Below, one piece after another: positions 26,272-36,714 of a stretch of DNA of 64,000 nt. This DNA is from Lactobacillus bombicola (GTDB taxonomy: Bacteria; Bacillota; Bacilli; Lactobacillales; Lactobacillaceae). The notes below the pieces were generated by a model. The model was not told where the DNA came from. It made no database searches and was given only the letters and a program-made list of their open reading frames with translations. Each line of letters starts with the position of its first letter. The stretch's first letter is position 1. The position numbers were made by a program, and so were the translations under genes. The stretch is taken from contig NZ_FOMN01000001.1 of assembly GCF_900112665.1 (NCBI RefSeq), forward strand, positions 124,502 to 188,501. Direction: 5' to 3'.

Positions 26272-26751
26272 TTAACCTAGCAATTTCCCATTTTTAAATT
26301 CATACAATTGATAGGTATATCTATTTGCTTGATCTTTAGCTGTAACTTCCCAAACAGCTTGTTTTTTGTACCAACCAAGATTAACTTTAATTATGCTATA
26401 ATTTGCCCTTTTACCAGAAAATTTATTGCGAACCACATGTTCACTGACTCCTTTATTAGCTGGAAATAAATAAGCTTTTTTTGATCCTGGTAAGTAAATA
26501 AAGTAGTAACTTTGTTTTTTGACTTGTCCTTTAAGTGCATAGCTATTAATACCACGATTTAAATGGTAGTTTTTTTCAATATGCTTTATTGGCGTTTTTG
26601 ATAAAGCAAGGGCATTTATTTCTTGAACCTGACTTCGTTCTGGCTTACTTGCTTTATAAAAAATTGCTAATAGTAAAAAATATAGCACTATAATTATCGC
26701 GGTCAACCATGCTAAAAAAGTTATTGCTTGTTTTGTATCATCTTTTATCAT
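26272..26751 (-). CDS. YpmB-like membrane-anchored protein (DUF5590)
   Basis: A 159-residue protein with one N-terminal membrane segment (about 9-31, ITFLAWLTAIIIVLYFLLL) and an extracellular domain of about 125 residues, as in the YpmB family. The outer part has the strands KKQSYYFIYLPGSKKAYLF and a later VTAKDQANRYTYQLYEF typical of the small propeptide-like fold (PepSY-related) of DUF5590. Function is unknown. It overlaps dinG by 14 bases and precedes asnS, a position fixed across Firmicutes. Confidence 0.85.
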   Translation of the reverse strand: MIKDDTKQAITFLAWLTAIIIVLYFLLLAIFYKASKPERSQVQEINALALSKTPIKHIEKNYHLNRGINSYALKGQVKKQSYYFIYLPGSKKAYLFPANKGVSEHVVRNKFSGKRANYSIIKVNLGWYKKQAVWEVTAKDQANRYTYQLYEFKNGKLLG

Positions 26752-29530
26752 AATTATCTAACTTATTTCGTAATTTATTCAACTTAATCTTTTTAATTTT
26801 AACAGGAATGGCATCTAAAAAATTAATACCATAATCCATATTCCATATTCGTGTATCTAGGATTAGGAACTGACCATGATCTTTTTCATTGCGAATTAAA
26901 CGCCCCATTCCTTGTTTAAACTTGATGATGGCTCGTGGCATTGTATCGGAAGCAAACACATTAATGCCTTGACTTTGTAAATTTTTTTGTCTTAGTTTTA
27001 CACTTGGTTGATCAGGTGATTCAAATGGTAATTTTGCCACAATAACAAGATCAATACTGCAAGTATGAAAATCAACCCCTTCCCAAAAACTATCAGCGCC
27101 AATAATTATTGCCTGTTGAGCAATTGAAAAACGCTTAGTAATTCGATTATTAGAACCGGATACACCTTGTGCTAATATCTCAAAATCACGTAAAGCTGGT
27201 TCATTCGCTATTGCACTAAATACTTCCCTAATTTTATCTAGATTAGTCATTAAAACTAAAACATGATGCTTAGTTTTTAGACAGCTTACTAAAATTTGCG
27301 CTAACTTTTCGTCAAAATTAGTGCTGGAAATATCAGGCATATCGGTAACTCCCAAAACTTCCAGATTCTGTTTTAACTCAAAGGTGTTAGCTCCAATATA
27401 AGTTTGCGGTTTTAAATTGGCTAATGCTAATTGCTTAATAATAAAGGAAAAATCATTATTATTAGTCAAAGTAGCACTGACAAATAGAATATGATCAAAA
27501 CGTTCATAAATTTGATTTAATTCGTTGGAAGCGTCGAGCATCATCCAGCTTAAATTTACACTTAACGGATCTTGCGGATTGGTCAAAGTTATTATAAAGC
27601 CCTCATGCTTTAAGAGATTTTGTTTATGTAGCAAATCTGATAGTTGATAGCTTTGGGTAATGTAAGAATCTAATTGATCAATCTGTGTCGTTAAATCACC
27701 TAATAAGGCTTCCTGCTCAATACCAGAACTATCAGTTTCGCTGTACAATTTAAATATAATTTGATTAGTTTGTTGGCGAACATCTTCTAGTTTTCGCTGG
27801 AAATTAGCTATTTCCTTTTGAAAACCACTATTTTGTGGGAACAAATCAGCTGCTTGAAAACTAAGTAGCAAATTACCATTGGCTAAAGTATTACTGCTTA
27901 CAGCTAGTGCTTTTTTACTATATAAGGAACGTTGTAAGTTAGTAATTGCTTCAATTAATGATAAAATTGCAGGGTTTAATTTCTCCAATAAAAAGTTAAA
28001 CTGAACATCACTGCCATATTGATTTAAAATGCTATCATCGGCATAGTAAAGTAAATTACGTAAATGATTTAGTTCACCCCAAAGTGATTCAAACTGAAAA
28101 GAATCATTTCTAGAATTAATGACGTTTTCATTAAATCGATGTGCTTCATCGATTACTAGGTATGGATTTTGCCCCCAAATCGTATCATGATAATGATTAG
28201 CTAAATAAGCATGATTAGTTACTAAAATATCAGCAGCTTCTTGTCGTTGTCTAGCTAAATTCCAAAAATCAACTTTTGCAAAAATACTCCCGACACGAGC
28301 ATCACCTGGATGACTAATTTGAGCAAATAACGGTGCATGATAGGTGGTTAATTGTAACTCATCTAAGTCACCAGTTTTAGTTTTAGTTAGCCAAACCAAA
28401 ATTCGCATTTGCAAAGTTAAAGTTACCCGATTGACAGTTCGATTTTGGTATAAACTTTGATAAAAACCATCTAAGTCTAAGTAATGATTACTAGATTTGA
28501 CTATCTCAGCTTGTAAATCTAAATTAGTAACTTTTAATAACTGCGGTATTTCTTGATTAATTATTTGATCTTGTAGGACCTTAGTTGGCGTTGAAATTAC
28601 TAATTTTCGATTTGTATAAAGACGATATGAATAAGCAAACAAATAAGAAAAAGTTTTGCCTGTACCATTGGGGGCTTCAACTAAGAAGGCTCTTTGTTGC
28701 GGATCTGTGATAAATTTATTTATTTGGTTAATTAAATTGACTTGCGGTTGCCGATAATTAATTTTACCCTTAAATAAGTTATTTTTGCTTTGATCACTTA
28801 GAGGAAAAGTAACGTTAGTAGCATTATTAGTTTTGTTACTAATCACTTGTTGTTGCAAAATAATATGTTGGACTTGTTGGTACTGCTTTGCTAAAGGCCG
28901 TTTTTGCTTACGCAAATTATCCGCAATTGTTGTAAAAATCCATGCTGTATCTCTAATTAGCCCATGAGCCAATGAACTAAGTGTATTTAAAGTGGCTTGG
29001 GGCAGTTGTTCTAACGCTTGAATACTTTTAATTAGTAAAATAGCTGTGCTATAAGCATCAGAGTCGGCTTTATGTGGGTTTTGGTGCTTAATTCCCAAGT
29101 GACTTGTTAAGTCACTTAGTTTATATGAAGGCATAGTGGGAAAAGCAATTTTTGCAAGTTCAACAGTATCAATTGCCTTATTAGTCAGCGCATCATAACC
29201 ATGTTGAATAAGTTCGTAATTTAAAAAAGGTAAATCAAAATTGACATTGTGCGCTACAAAGATAGTATTTTTTAGTATTTTCATGATTTTAGGGGCATAG
29301 TAATTAAAATCTGGTTGAGTTGTGACATCTTCATTGCGAATATGGGTCAAATTTTGTACGGCTATGGGAATCTCGCAATGAGGATTAATCATAAAAGAAT
29401 ATGTTTTTACTACTTCCATTTTTTTTATGATGGCACAGCCAAACTGAATGATATGATTATTTTCTTCATGTTGTGTACCAGTAGTTTCCAGATCGACTAC
29501 TGCAAAAGTGTCATTCATAAATGAAACCAT
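26738..29530 (-). CDS. dinG: DinG-family ATP-dependent helicase with N-terminal exonuclease domain
   Basis: Predicted DNA repair helicase and 3'-5' exonuclease. Residues 1-170 form a DEDD exonuclease like the PolC/DnaQ proofreader: AVVDLETTGT with D13 and E15, HNVNFDLPFLN, and HKADSDAYST. The superfamily 2 helicase follows: Walker A EAPNGTGKT (about 285-293), DEAH box (about 460), and C-terminal motifs GADSFWEGVDF and GRLIRNEKDHG. The four-Cys Fe-S cluster of E. coli DinG is not present. The start is either 29530 (kept here, AAGAAAG ahead) or the ATG at 29518. It follows rexA by 18 bases. Confidence 0.93.
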   Translation of the reverse strand: MVSFMNDTFAVVDLETTGTQHEENNHIIQFGCAIIKKMEVVKTYSFMINPHCEIPIAVQNLTHIRNEDVTTQPDFNYYAPKIMKILKNTIFVAHNVNFDLPFLNYELIQHGYDALTNKAIDTVELAKIAFPTMPSYKLSDLTSHLGIKHQNPHKADSDAYSTAILLIKSIQALEQLPQATLNTLSSLAHGLIRDTAWIFTTIADNLRKQKRPLAKQYQQVQHIILQQQVISNKTNNATNVTFPLSDQSKNNLFKGKINYRQPQVNLINQINKFITDPQQRAFLVEAPNGTGKTFSYLFAYSYRLYTNRKLVISTPTKVLQDQIINQEIPQLLKVTNLDLQAEIVKSSNHYLDLDGFYQSLYQNRTVNRVTLTLQMRILVWLTKTKTGDLDELQLTTYHAPLFAQISHPGDARVGSIFAKVDFWNLARQRQEAADILVTNHAYLANHYHDTIWGQNPYLVIDEAHRFNENVINSRNDSFQFESLWGELNHLRNLLYYADDSILNQYGSDVQFNFLLEKLNPAILSLIEAITNLQRSLYSKKALAVSSNTLANGNLLLSFQAADLFPQNSGFQKEIANFQRKLEDVRQQTNQIIFKLYSETDSSGIEQEALLGDLTTQIDQLDSYITQSYQLSDLLHKQNLLKHEGFIITLTNPQDPLSVNLSWMMLDASNELNQIYERFDHILFVSATLTNNNDFSFIIKQLALANLKPQTYIGANTFELKQNLEVLGVTDMPDISSTNFDEKLAQILVSCLKTKHHVLVLMTNLDKIREVFSAIANEPALRDFEILAQGVSGSNNRITKRFSIAQQAIIIGADSFWEGVDFHTCSIDLVIVAKLPFESPDQPSVKLRQKNLQSQGINVFASDTMPRAIIKFKQGMGRLIRNEKDHGQFLILDTRIWNMDYGINFLDAIPVKIKKIKLNKLRNKLDNYDKR

Positions 29531-29548
29531 ATGTTCTTTCTTGCCCCC

Positions 29549-32500
29549 CTATTTGACTTCAACTATCTTTTGCGCATTAAGTAAAATAAGATATTTATGC
29601 TTAACCTTTTTATTTGCAAAAGAGTTGAGTGCTTGTTCATATAAGCGTAATTGTCCCGTGTATTTATGCTTAACTTTTTCGATTGCTTCATCTTGATGAT
29701 TAGGGTCAATATAATCAGTTTTATAATCAAACAATATTATGCCATCATCTTGGATAAAGTAACCATCAATTGTCCCATGAATTAGAGTTTTCGCATCAGG
29801 ATCACTGAAATCACTAAATAAAGTACTAGCAGGAATTAAACTTGAAAACTCTATTTCACGTTTTAAATTATGCGGCTTTTGCCAAAACTCTTTAGCAAAA
29901 TCACTGTGAACAAACCAGTTAATTTGATCTTGATTGAGACTAGACACAATATCGGGATTAAGTTGATGATGTTTAATTAAATCTTTAATCTCTTCATCAA
30001 GTTGCTCCTGATCGCCACGACCATTGTAATCATAATATTGTAAAAGCAAATGCATAGCCGTACCGATTTCAACTCCGGTAAAAGTTGTTTTAAAAAGAAA
30101 TTTTGGTTTTGTATCAATTGGTTGTAAATAGCGGTTAGTAGAAGATAAAAGATGAGCATTTTCAAGTTCCGTATCTAAGGGATCATTGAAGGCTTTTTTA
30201 ATTTCAGAAACTGACTGGTAGGCAGTTGTTTGGCTAGCATCTTTAAATGTATATGAAAAATCATATAATTTTTGGGCCGTTCGCTGCAAAAGTTCTGGAC
30301 TGTAATTTGCTTTTTGCTTTGTATTAATCTTTTCATGAACCGCTTCAACTGTCTTAGCTTGCTTATGATAATTTACAAAAATAAAATCTTTGCTGAGATC
30401 AAGATCCATATTAAGATCATTTAATGATAAACTGGAGCATTCCTTTAAACCAAGTGCTGGACCAATAAAACCTAAGGGATTAGTAACGGTTAGTTTATCA
30501 TTTAATGATATTTTGTGCTGTTTTGCTTTTCGATGCCATAGCTCAATATTTTGCTCAAAATTACTAATTTCAGCGGTTAAAATCAACTTTTGCCTTGCCC
30601 TAGTCATGCCAACATATAAAATACGTGCTTCTTCTTCTAAAAGTTGTTTTTCTTTAGTCATATTATCAATGGCTTTGAGCAAAGTATCGGCACAATAATG
30701 ATTGCGTTGAATAGTAAGTCCAACATTGTCAGCAGTGATGATGTAGTCGCCACTTATATCACGTTTTTGAAAGCGATGATGTAATCCAGCATAAAATACA
30801 ATTGGAAATTCCAATCCTTTGGAACCATGAATTGTCATAAGTTTAACCGAATCATCAACTTCATTTGTTAGCAATGGTTGTGCTAAATCCTTTTGACTAC
30901 GACGCATGCGTTCAATAAAATTGATGAATTGATACAATCCTTTGAAACCAGCGCTTTCATATGAACTCGCACGCTCATAAAGAGACTCTAAGTTGATGCG
31001 CCGCTGCTTGCCATTAGGAAGTGCAGTCATAATTTCTAATAAATCAGTTCGCTCATAAATGCTCCAGATTAATTCAGAAATACGATGATTGACAGCAAAT
31101 TGGCGTAAAGAAGCTAATTGATTTAAAAAAATTTTTATCTTTTGACTAAGTTCGTCATTAATTGCAACATAAGCAGTTAGAGCATTATAAAACGTAACTT
31201 TTTTGCTATTTATACGAATTTTTGCTAAATCTGGTTCCTTAAAATTAAACAAGGGAGAACGTAAAACGGTCACTAAAGGGATGTCTTGATCTGGATTATC
31301 AATGAGACGCAAATAATTCATAATAATAGTCAATTCTATGGTTTGAAAATAATTTTTAGCATCAGTGACTAATAATGGAATATTCTCATTAGCAAATTCT
31401 TGCATCATAGCTAAATTATCACTGCGACTTCTAGTTATAATTGCGATATCACTATATTTAAATGGTCTCTTTTGACCCGCTTTTACATCATAGATTTGTA
31501 AATTTTCTTGTTTAAATTGTTTGATTCGACTAATAATCATTGCAATTTCGGTAGAATCAAAAGTTTGCTCATCATTTTCTTTATCGTCTTCTGTTTGGTA
31601 ATAAAGAAATTCTGTTGCTTGAGCTAAATCGGCTGGATAATATTGCGCTCCAAAAGTTAATTCCCCTTCTTTTGCATAATCAATGCCACCGAAATCAGGG
31701 GTTAAAATGTTATCAAATACTTGATTAACGATTTTAATAATCGGTTTAGTAGAACGAAAATTATCAGCTAGTAAAATTCGTTTTTGTGTTTTATTTTCGA
31801 CAGTTTCTTCATATTTACGTAAAAACAAACTCGGATCGGCTTGGCGAAAGCCATAAATTGACTGCTTAACATCCCCTACCATAAAAAGAGTATTATGTTT
31901 GTCCTTTTTAATCAATTGTAAGATATTTTCTTGTAATTGATTAATGTCTTGATATTCATCAACCATAATTTCTTTAAACTTATTTTGATAAAAAGAACGA
32001 GCCATAGCTGAACTAGATGTATCTTGACTTAGAATTTGATAAGCTAATTGTTCCATATCACTGTAATCAAGCAAATTTTGGGCCCTTTTTAGTTCATTAA
32101 ACCGGTTAATTAAGGCCGTTTCTGCTTTAGTAATACCCAACATTATTTGCTGGCCTTGCTTTAAGATACTTAATTGTTCTTGTTCATCAGTGGCATAAAA
32201 AGATGTAAAGGAGTTGAAAACTAAAGTATTGGCTTCACTTTTTAATTCTGCACATTCATCAATAAAGTCTAGAATATCTTCATCCCATTTTTGGGATTTA
32301 TTAAATCTTGAAAACTCACAACTGCGCAGATTTTCACGTTGTAAATCGTAATCATAATCTTGCTTTAGGCTAGTTAAATAATTATCAAGACCTCGTTTAA
32401 ATAGCGTAAAGCTTTCTTTTACTTTCTTGAGCTCTTTAGTTTCAATGATACTAGTAGATAAATAATGATTGATTTTTTCCCTTAATGTTGAAAAACTTTC

Positions 32501-33172
32501 AAAAAGATAAGGTTTAACTTGTTCTTGCCATAATGGTGAAGTTATTAGGTTAGCTTTTACCTGATACTTTTGGGGTAAATTCTTTAGCCAGGCAGTATAG
32601 TCAGGCTTAGCCATTGCATAATTATATAAATCCAAGAGTAAATTACGGGCTGTTTCTGCATCGCGATCTCCTGCAAAATTATTATAAAAAGCTAAGAAGT
32701 CTTCATCATTATTGGTTAGAAATTCATTTTCAATCTCATGCAAAGCACGTTCACGCATTAAGCTAGCCTGAGTTTCATCAGTTAAAATACTAAAACTTGG
32801 ATCGAGGTCAATAACGTAATAAAAGCGATGAATAATATCTAAACAGAAAGCATCAATTGTTGAAATATTTGCTGCATCAATTAAATTAAGCTGTTGCCGC
32901 AAATAACGTTGCTTACTTGGTTCGGTAGTTTGGTTTAATTCAGCTTGAATAATCATCTTAATGCGATTTTTCATTTCTTGAGCAGCAGCTTTAGTAAAGG
33001 TAACGACCAGTAGCTGATCTACGCTAATTCCACCTAATATTTCTTGCAGTAAACGTTGAACCAAAACTGTGGTTTTACCACTACCAGCAGACGCTGAAAC
33101 TAATATATCGTGTTCTTTTAGAGTAATTGCCTGCTTTTGCTGATTAGTATAAGAAGTCACTATCTTATTCAC
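29549..33172 (-). CDS. rexA: RexA (AddA) helicase-nuclease subunit
   Basis: Large subunit of the RexAB enzyme, which resects double-strand breaks and readies them for RecA. The 1207 residues hold a UvrD-type helicase with Walker A SASAGSGKTTVLVQ (28-35 core), QAAAQEMKNRI-like motif Ia, DEYQDINQLQ (Walker B), VGDVKQSIYGFR, VTRARQ-like C-terminal motifs (GMTRARQKLIL), and a C-terminal PD-(D/E)XK nuclease with HGTIDGYFIQ and LFDYKTDYI. All motifs look intact. It overlaps rexB by 8 bases. Confidence 0.95.
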   Translation of the reverse strand: MNKIVTSYTNQQKQAITLKEHDILVSASAGSGKTTVLVQRLLQEILGGISVDQLLVVTFTKAAAQEMKNRIKMIIQAELNQTTEPSKQRYLRQQLNLIDAANISTIDAFCLDIIHRFYYVIDLDPSFSILTDETQASLMRERALHEIENEFLTNNDEDFLAFYNNFAGDRDAETARNLLLDLYNYAMAKPDYTAWLKNLPQKYQVKANLITSPLWQEQVKPYLFESFSTLREKINHYLSTSIIETKELKKVKESFTLFKRGLDNYLTSLKQDYDYDLQRENLRSCEFSRFNKSQKWDEDILDFIDECAELKSEANTLVFNSFTSFYATDEQEQLSILKQGQQIMLGITKAETALINRFNELKRAQNLLDYSDMEQLAYQILSQDTSSSAMARSFYQNKFKEIMVDEYQDINQLQENILQLIKKDKHNTLFMVGDVKQSIYGFRQADPSLFLRKYEETVENKTQKRILLADNFRSTKPIIKIVNQVFDNILTPDFGGIDYAKEGELTFGAQYYPADLAQATEFLYYQTEDDKENDEQTFDSTEIAMIISRIKQFKQENLQIYDVKAGQKRPFKYSDIAIITRSRSDNLAMMQEFANENIPLLVTDAKNYFQTIELTIIMNYLRLIDNPDQDIPLVTVLRSPLFNFKEPDLAKIRINSKKVTFYNALTAYVAINDELSQKIKIFLNQLASLRQFAVNHRISELIWSIYERTDLLEIMTALPNGKQRRINLESLYERASSYESAGFKGLYQFINFIERMRRSQKDLAQPLLTNEVDDSVKLMTIHGSKGLEFPIVFYAGLHHRFQKRDISGDYIITADNVGLTIQRNHYCADTLLKAIDNMTKEKQLLEEEARILYVGMTRARQKLILTAEISNFEQNIELWHRKAKQHKISLNDKLTVTNPLGFIGPALGLKECSSLSLNDLNMDLDLSKDFIFVNYHKQAKTVEAVHEKINTKQKANYSPELLQRTAQKLYDFSYTFKDASQTTAYQSVSEIKKAFNDPLDTELENAHLLSSTNRYLQPIDTKPKFLFKTTFTGVEIGTAMHLLLQYYDYNGRGDQEQLDEEIKDLIKHHQLNPDIVSSLNQDQINWFVHSDFAKEFWQKPHNLKREIEFSSLIPASTLFSDFSDPDAKTLIHGTIDGYFIQDDGIILFDYKTDYIDPNHQDEAIEKVKHKYTGQLRLYEQALNSFANKKVKHKYLILLNAQKIVEVK

Positions 33173-36100
33173 CCTTTTCTAGTTTTGCTTTAACCTTGTC
33201 AATCAAATCGGCTTTTTTTAAGTTTCCAATTTGATGATATTTATTTTCTTTCAACATGGCATCAAAGAAGAAAATGTCACGATAATCAGAGTAGGTTAAT
33301 GCATTGCTACTCTTTCCATATTTATATGGATTTAATTTGATTTCACCAGCAAGTATTTGTCTGGCAGCATTTTTAATTAAGACTTCATCATATTCGAGTA
33401 ATAGATCAATTTCATCATCACTAAAAGAATTACCATAAAAAATTAAATGGCCATCTTTAGCAGATGATTTAACATTAGCATATAAGTTTGATGATACGCC
33501 TTGTTTTTTAAGTTCGGTGTCAGCTTTTAAAAAAGCTAACTGATCATTATTGATGATGCCCTTATAGCGTAACCGATTGTTACTATCATAATTAGTCTCT
33601 TTAATTTGCAAGTTAGTGTTATAAAGCATCTTACTATTGAGCTGTTCTAGCTGCCTGGTAATTGTTTGATAAAAGGCACCTAATAAGGATAAAGAGTTCT
33701 TTCCCGCAAAAAAGGGTCTATTTTGCTTTAAAACATCAAGATACGAGATCATTTGTAAAGAAATGCCTTCATAAAAAAGACCTAAATCAAACTTTTTAGC
33801 AGAAGACTTATAATCAATTATTTGGGCAATTGTTTCTTTTGTTTCTGGTAATTGAGCTAAGTCAATACGATCAATTTTTCCCCGTAAATTAACTTGATGA
33901 TTAGTAAAATCAGGTATAGGGAAATTAAGTCCGCTTACTTTTTCACCCAAGCCAAAACTTAATTCAGAATATTTTGCTTGTAGAGGTGTTACTTTACCAT
34001 TACGATGCCAATTATTTACTACCCGCGATGTGGTTTTATCAAGGCATTTGAATAGAAATTGATTGAACGGATCGTTTAATAACTGCTGATATTTGATTTC
34101 ACTTGTTATATGCAAACGTACATCCTCAAGTATTTGATTTAGGGTTTTATCATCAATTTCTGCTAAATTAAGTGCTTGCCGATTAAGTTCCTTAACTAAG
34201 AAATCAAAGGTTTCATGACAATAATTACCTGCCTGAATTAAATCTAATTCATTTTCGAAACGTTTATGTAAATGTAAGCCATAGTTTAAAAAATATTCAT
34301 AGGAGTTTTCATAGAAAGTCTCTAATTGTGACACCGAAGCATTTAAGTCAGAACCATATAATTTTTGCGCCAACGCTGGGCCGATGTCTGTAGGCTCATT
34401 AACAAACTGACTAGCTGCTGTAACTAAGGCCGTTTGATAAGGTAAATGTTGTTGGGTCATTTGAATTAAAGCCGTAACATTGTTGTTTTGTGTTTGTCCT
34501 AAGTATGTTAAGTATCCCAAACTTGCTTGTGGGTTAGTCAAAAAAGTTAAGACGTCCTGCATTCCTTCTGGCAAATCGTGTTGTTCAAATTCCGGTGCGC
34601 CAGCTTTTTTAATTCGTTCATAAAAAATTGAAGGAAGGGCTTTTTCATTGTCAGATCCAGCTACAGAATATGAAAGATAAACTTTATCTTCTGCTAGAGC
34701 TAAACAATCGCCAAATTGATAATTTTGATTCAAATTATTTAGTTGTTGAAAATCTTCCAAATAAGCTTCCTCACCAAAGGCTGGTCGCAGTTTTTCTAAA
34801 TTTTCAGTACTTAAAAATCCTGGTGTTGTTTTAATTTGTGGTAGATTGACATTGGTTGCCCCTAAAATAAAAACTTGCTTATAGCCGCTAACTTGAACAA
34901 TGCCAGTTTCTGATAAATTAACAGCATCTAATGTTGCTGGTATCTGAGCAAAAGTTGCTTCTTTAAAGCCATTTATCAAGACATCAAAAAAACTCGGTAG
35001 ATTAAACTCAGTTTCATTAATTAAAAGATAATCATGCAATAAATTAATTAATAAATCCCAAATTTGTTCAGATTGGCGGGCTTGTTGTAAGTCTCCTTCT
35101 TCTTGAGCCTCTTTACGCCATTTTTCTAAGACTTGTGTAACTCCATTTTGGATTAAAAAATCAAAAAAGATGGTAATTGCTTTTTGCGCGTCTTTTTCTT
35201 TTTTAATACTAGTTAGTAACCCTGTTAATTGCTTGACAAAGTAGTTTTTTAACTTGTTTATTTTGGCTACTTCATCGGAATCTTGGTCAAGATAAATAAC
35301 ACCTGCAGCTGTGAAATCAGTAAAATCTCGTTTCCAAAGATTGTTATTAATACCGTGAGCTAAAACAAAATTTTCTAATTCATCAATATCATGTAAATAA
35401 GCACTCTCAGTTTGATACCAGTTCGGAATAATTAATCGGGTTTTCATTACAGCTAATATATTTTGGGTAGCAAGTGGACGAGTTAATAGTTGGGCAATAT
35501 TTTCAATTAAGACTACTAAAGGATGGTATTTCATTTCTTGCTGTAAGTCATTAAAGAAAGGGATTTTATTTTGTCGCAAAATTGGAGTTAGATAGGTTTC
35601 ATATTCATGTAAGTTTGGTGCTAACACCAAAAAATCACGATAGCGATAATTATTTAAGGCTACCTGCTGGTAAATAGTTCGTGCGACAAAATAAGCCTCA
35701 GAGTAGCGGTTATCAGCCCGAACTAGCTGTATTTGATCTAGGTCGCTAATATCATCTATTACATTAATCCAAAATTCATTAAGTAATTCCCGTTTTGTTG
35801 GCACTGGTGCCATGGGTGTCTCACTAACTTCAAAGTTTAGTTTATGCCCATTTAAATAATTGATTAACTGATTAATTGTTTTTTGAATAACATAATCATA
35901 ATCTCCTGGTTCAGTTTGCTTTTTAATTTTGCCTACTTTAGTTTTAAAGGCTAAAGTAACACTATGTGCTTTCATCATCAAAAGCTTAATTGTTAGACAT
36001 TCTTGTAAAGTAAAATGAGAAAAATCGCTAAAGTAAAAATCAGTTTTGCTTAAATCAATTTTTCCCGCCAGATACTCATTTAATTGCAATTGAATTTCAT

Positions 36101-36635
36101 TAGAAGTAGAAAATTTATCATTAATACCTGCAACAAAACTATCATATATAACTTTTAAATCAGCAATTTTATTTTGAGTTTCCAAATCTAGTTTTTCTTC
36201 ATTAATTTCAGTTAAATCTAGATTGCCTTCGCGAATTTGTAAAATGGTGTCATAAATTTGCTTTAGTAATCCGGGGCTAGTGCTAACATTTTTGAATAAA
36301 TGAAGTTGATCTCGATTTTGCTCAATAATTTTAGCTAAAAGCATTGCAGCAGCTGCATTATCTAGTTGAGTTGGTAGTCCTTTTTCAGCATCTTTTAAAA
36401 AGTACCATGCTAAGCGTGAAAAAGATAGCACTTGTAAGTTTTTAACTGATTGTTCAGTATGCTGCAAACTAACGGCTAACTTATTAATTGTCCTAATTTC
36501 TGTGGTAAACTTAATATGATTGGGAACGATAACGAAAGTTTCATGTTTTGGAAAGCGAATATAATTTTCTACCGCCGCCTGCAAAACTTTTTCTTGTAAG
36601 GAATCTGTCTGTCGACCGATTAAAATCTTAATCAT
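33165..36635 (-). CDS. rexB: RexB (AddB-type) helicase-nuclease subunit
   Basis: Partner of RexA. The 1156 residues have the RexB layout: an N-terminal helicase-like region without a good Walker A (ILIGRQTDSLQEK where AddB has G-x-x-G-x-G-K), a degenerate helicase core thought to scan for Chi, and a C-terminal nuclease with RGKIDRIDLA and QIIDYKSSAK (Asp near 925 and D-x-K near 943-945). The four Cys of the Bacillus AddB Fe-S cluster are absent, as in other RexB proteins. First gene of the long - strand cluster; GAGGAGAAG precedes the ATG, divergent from the mevalonate operon with only about 80 bases between. Confidence 0.94.
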   Translation of the reverse strand: MIKILIGRQTDSLQEKVLQAAVENYIRFPKHETFVIVPNHIKFTTEIRTINKLAVSLQHTEQSVKNLQVLSFSRLAWYFLKDAEKGLPTQLDNAAAAMLLAKIIEQNRDQLHLFKNVSTSPGLLKQIYDTILQIREGNLDLTEINEEKLDLETQNKIADLKVIYDSFVAGINDKFSTSNEIQLQLNEYLAGKIDLSKTDFYFSDFSHFTLQECLTIKLLMMKAHSVTLAFKTKVGKIKKQTEPGDYDYVIQKTINQLINYLNGHKLNFEVSETPMAPVPTKRELLNEFWINVIDDISDLDQIQLVRADNRYSEAYFVARTIYQQVALNNYRYRDFLVLAPNLHEYETYLTPILRQNKIPFFNDLQQEMKYHPLVVLIENIAQLLTRPLATQNILAVMKTRLIIPNWYQTESAYLHDIDELENFVLAHGINNNLWKRDFTDFTAAGVIYLDQDSDEVAKINKLKNYFVKQLTGLLTSIKKEKDAQKAITIFFDFLIQNGVTQVLEKWRKEAQEEGDLQQARQSEQIWDLLINLLHDYLLINETEFNLPSFFDVLINGFKEATFAQIPATLDAVNLSETGIVQVSGYKQVFILGATNVNLPQIKTTPGFLSTENLEKLRPAFGEEAYLEDFQQLNNLNQNYQFGDCLALAEDKVYLSYSVAGSDNEKALPSIFYERIKKAGAPEFEQHDLPEGMQDVLTFLTNPQASLGYLTYLGQTQNNNVTALIQMTQQHLPYQTALVTAASQFVNEPTDIGPALAQKLYGSDLNASVSQLETFYENSYEYFLNYGLHLHKRFENELDLIQAGNYCHETFDFLVKELNRQALNLAEIDDKTLNQILEDVRLHITSEIKYQQLLNDPFNQFLFKCLDKTTSRVVNNWHRNGKVTPLQAKYSELSFGLGEKVSGLNFPIPDFTNHQVNLRGKIDRIDLAQLPETKETIAQIIDYKSSAKKFDLGLFYEGISLQMISYLDVLKQNRPFFAGKNSLSLLGAFYQTITRQLEQLNSKMLYNTNLQIKETNYDSNNRLRYKGIINNDQLAFLKADTELKKQGVSSNLYANVKSSAKDGHLIFYGNSFSDDEIDLLLEYDEVLIKNAARQILAGEIKLNPYKYGKSSNALTYSDYRDIFFFDAMLKENKYHQIGNLKKADLIDKVKAKLEKGE

Positions 36636-36714
36636 TTGTTCTCTTCTCCTCTATTCTTTTTATTTTAGCATAGGAGGAGCAAATTTTTCACAAACAATGA
36701 GGATCTTAAATAAA

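Noticed and set aside
29315-29696. Two overlapping + strand frames opposite dinG and rexA
   Set aside because: Both are shadows of strongly conserved genes on the other strand, with no recognisable protein features.
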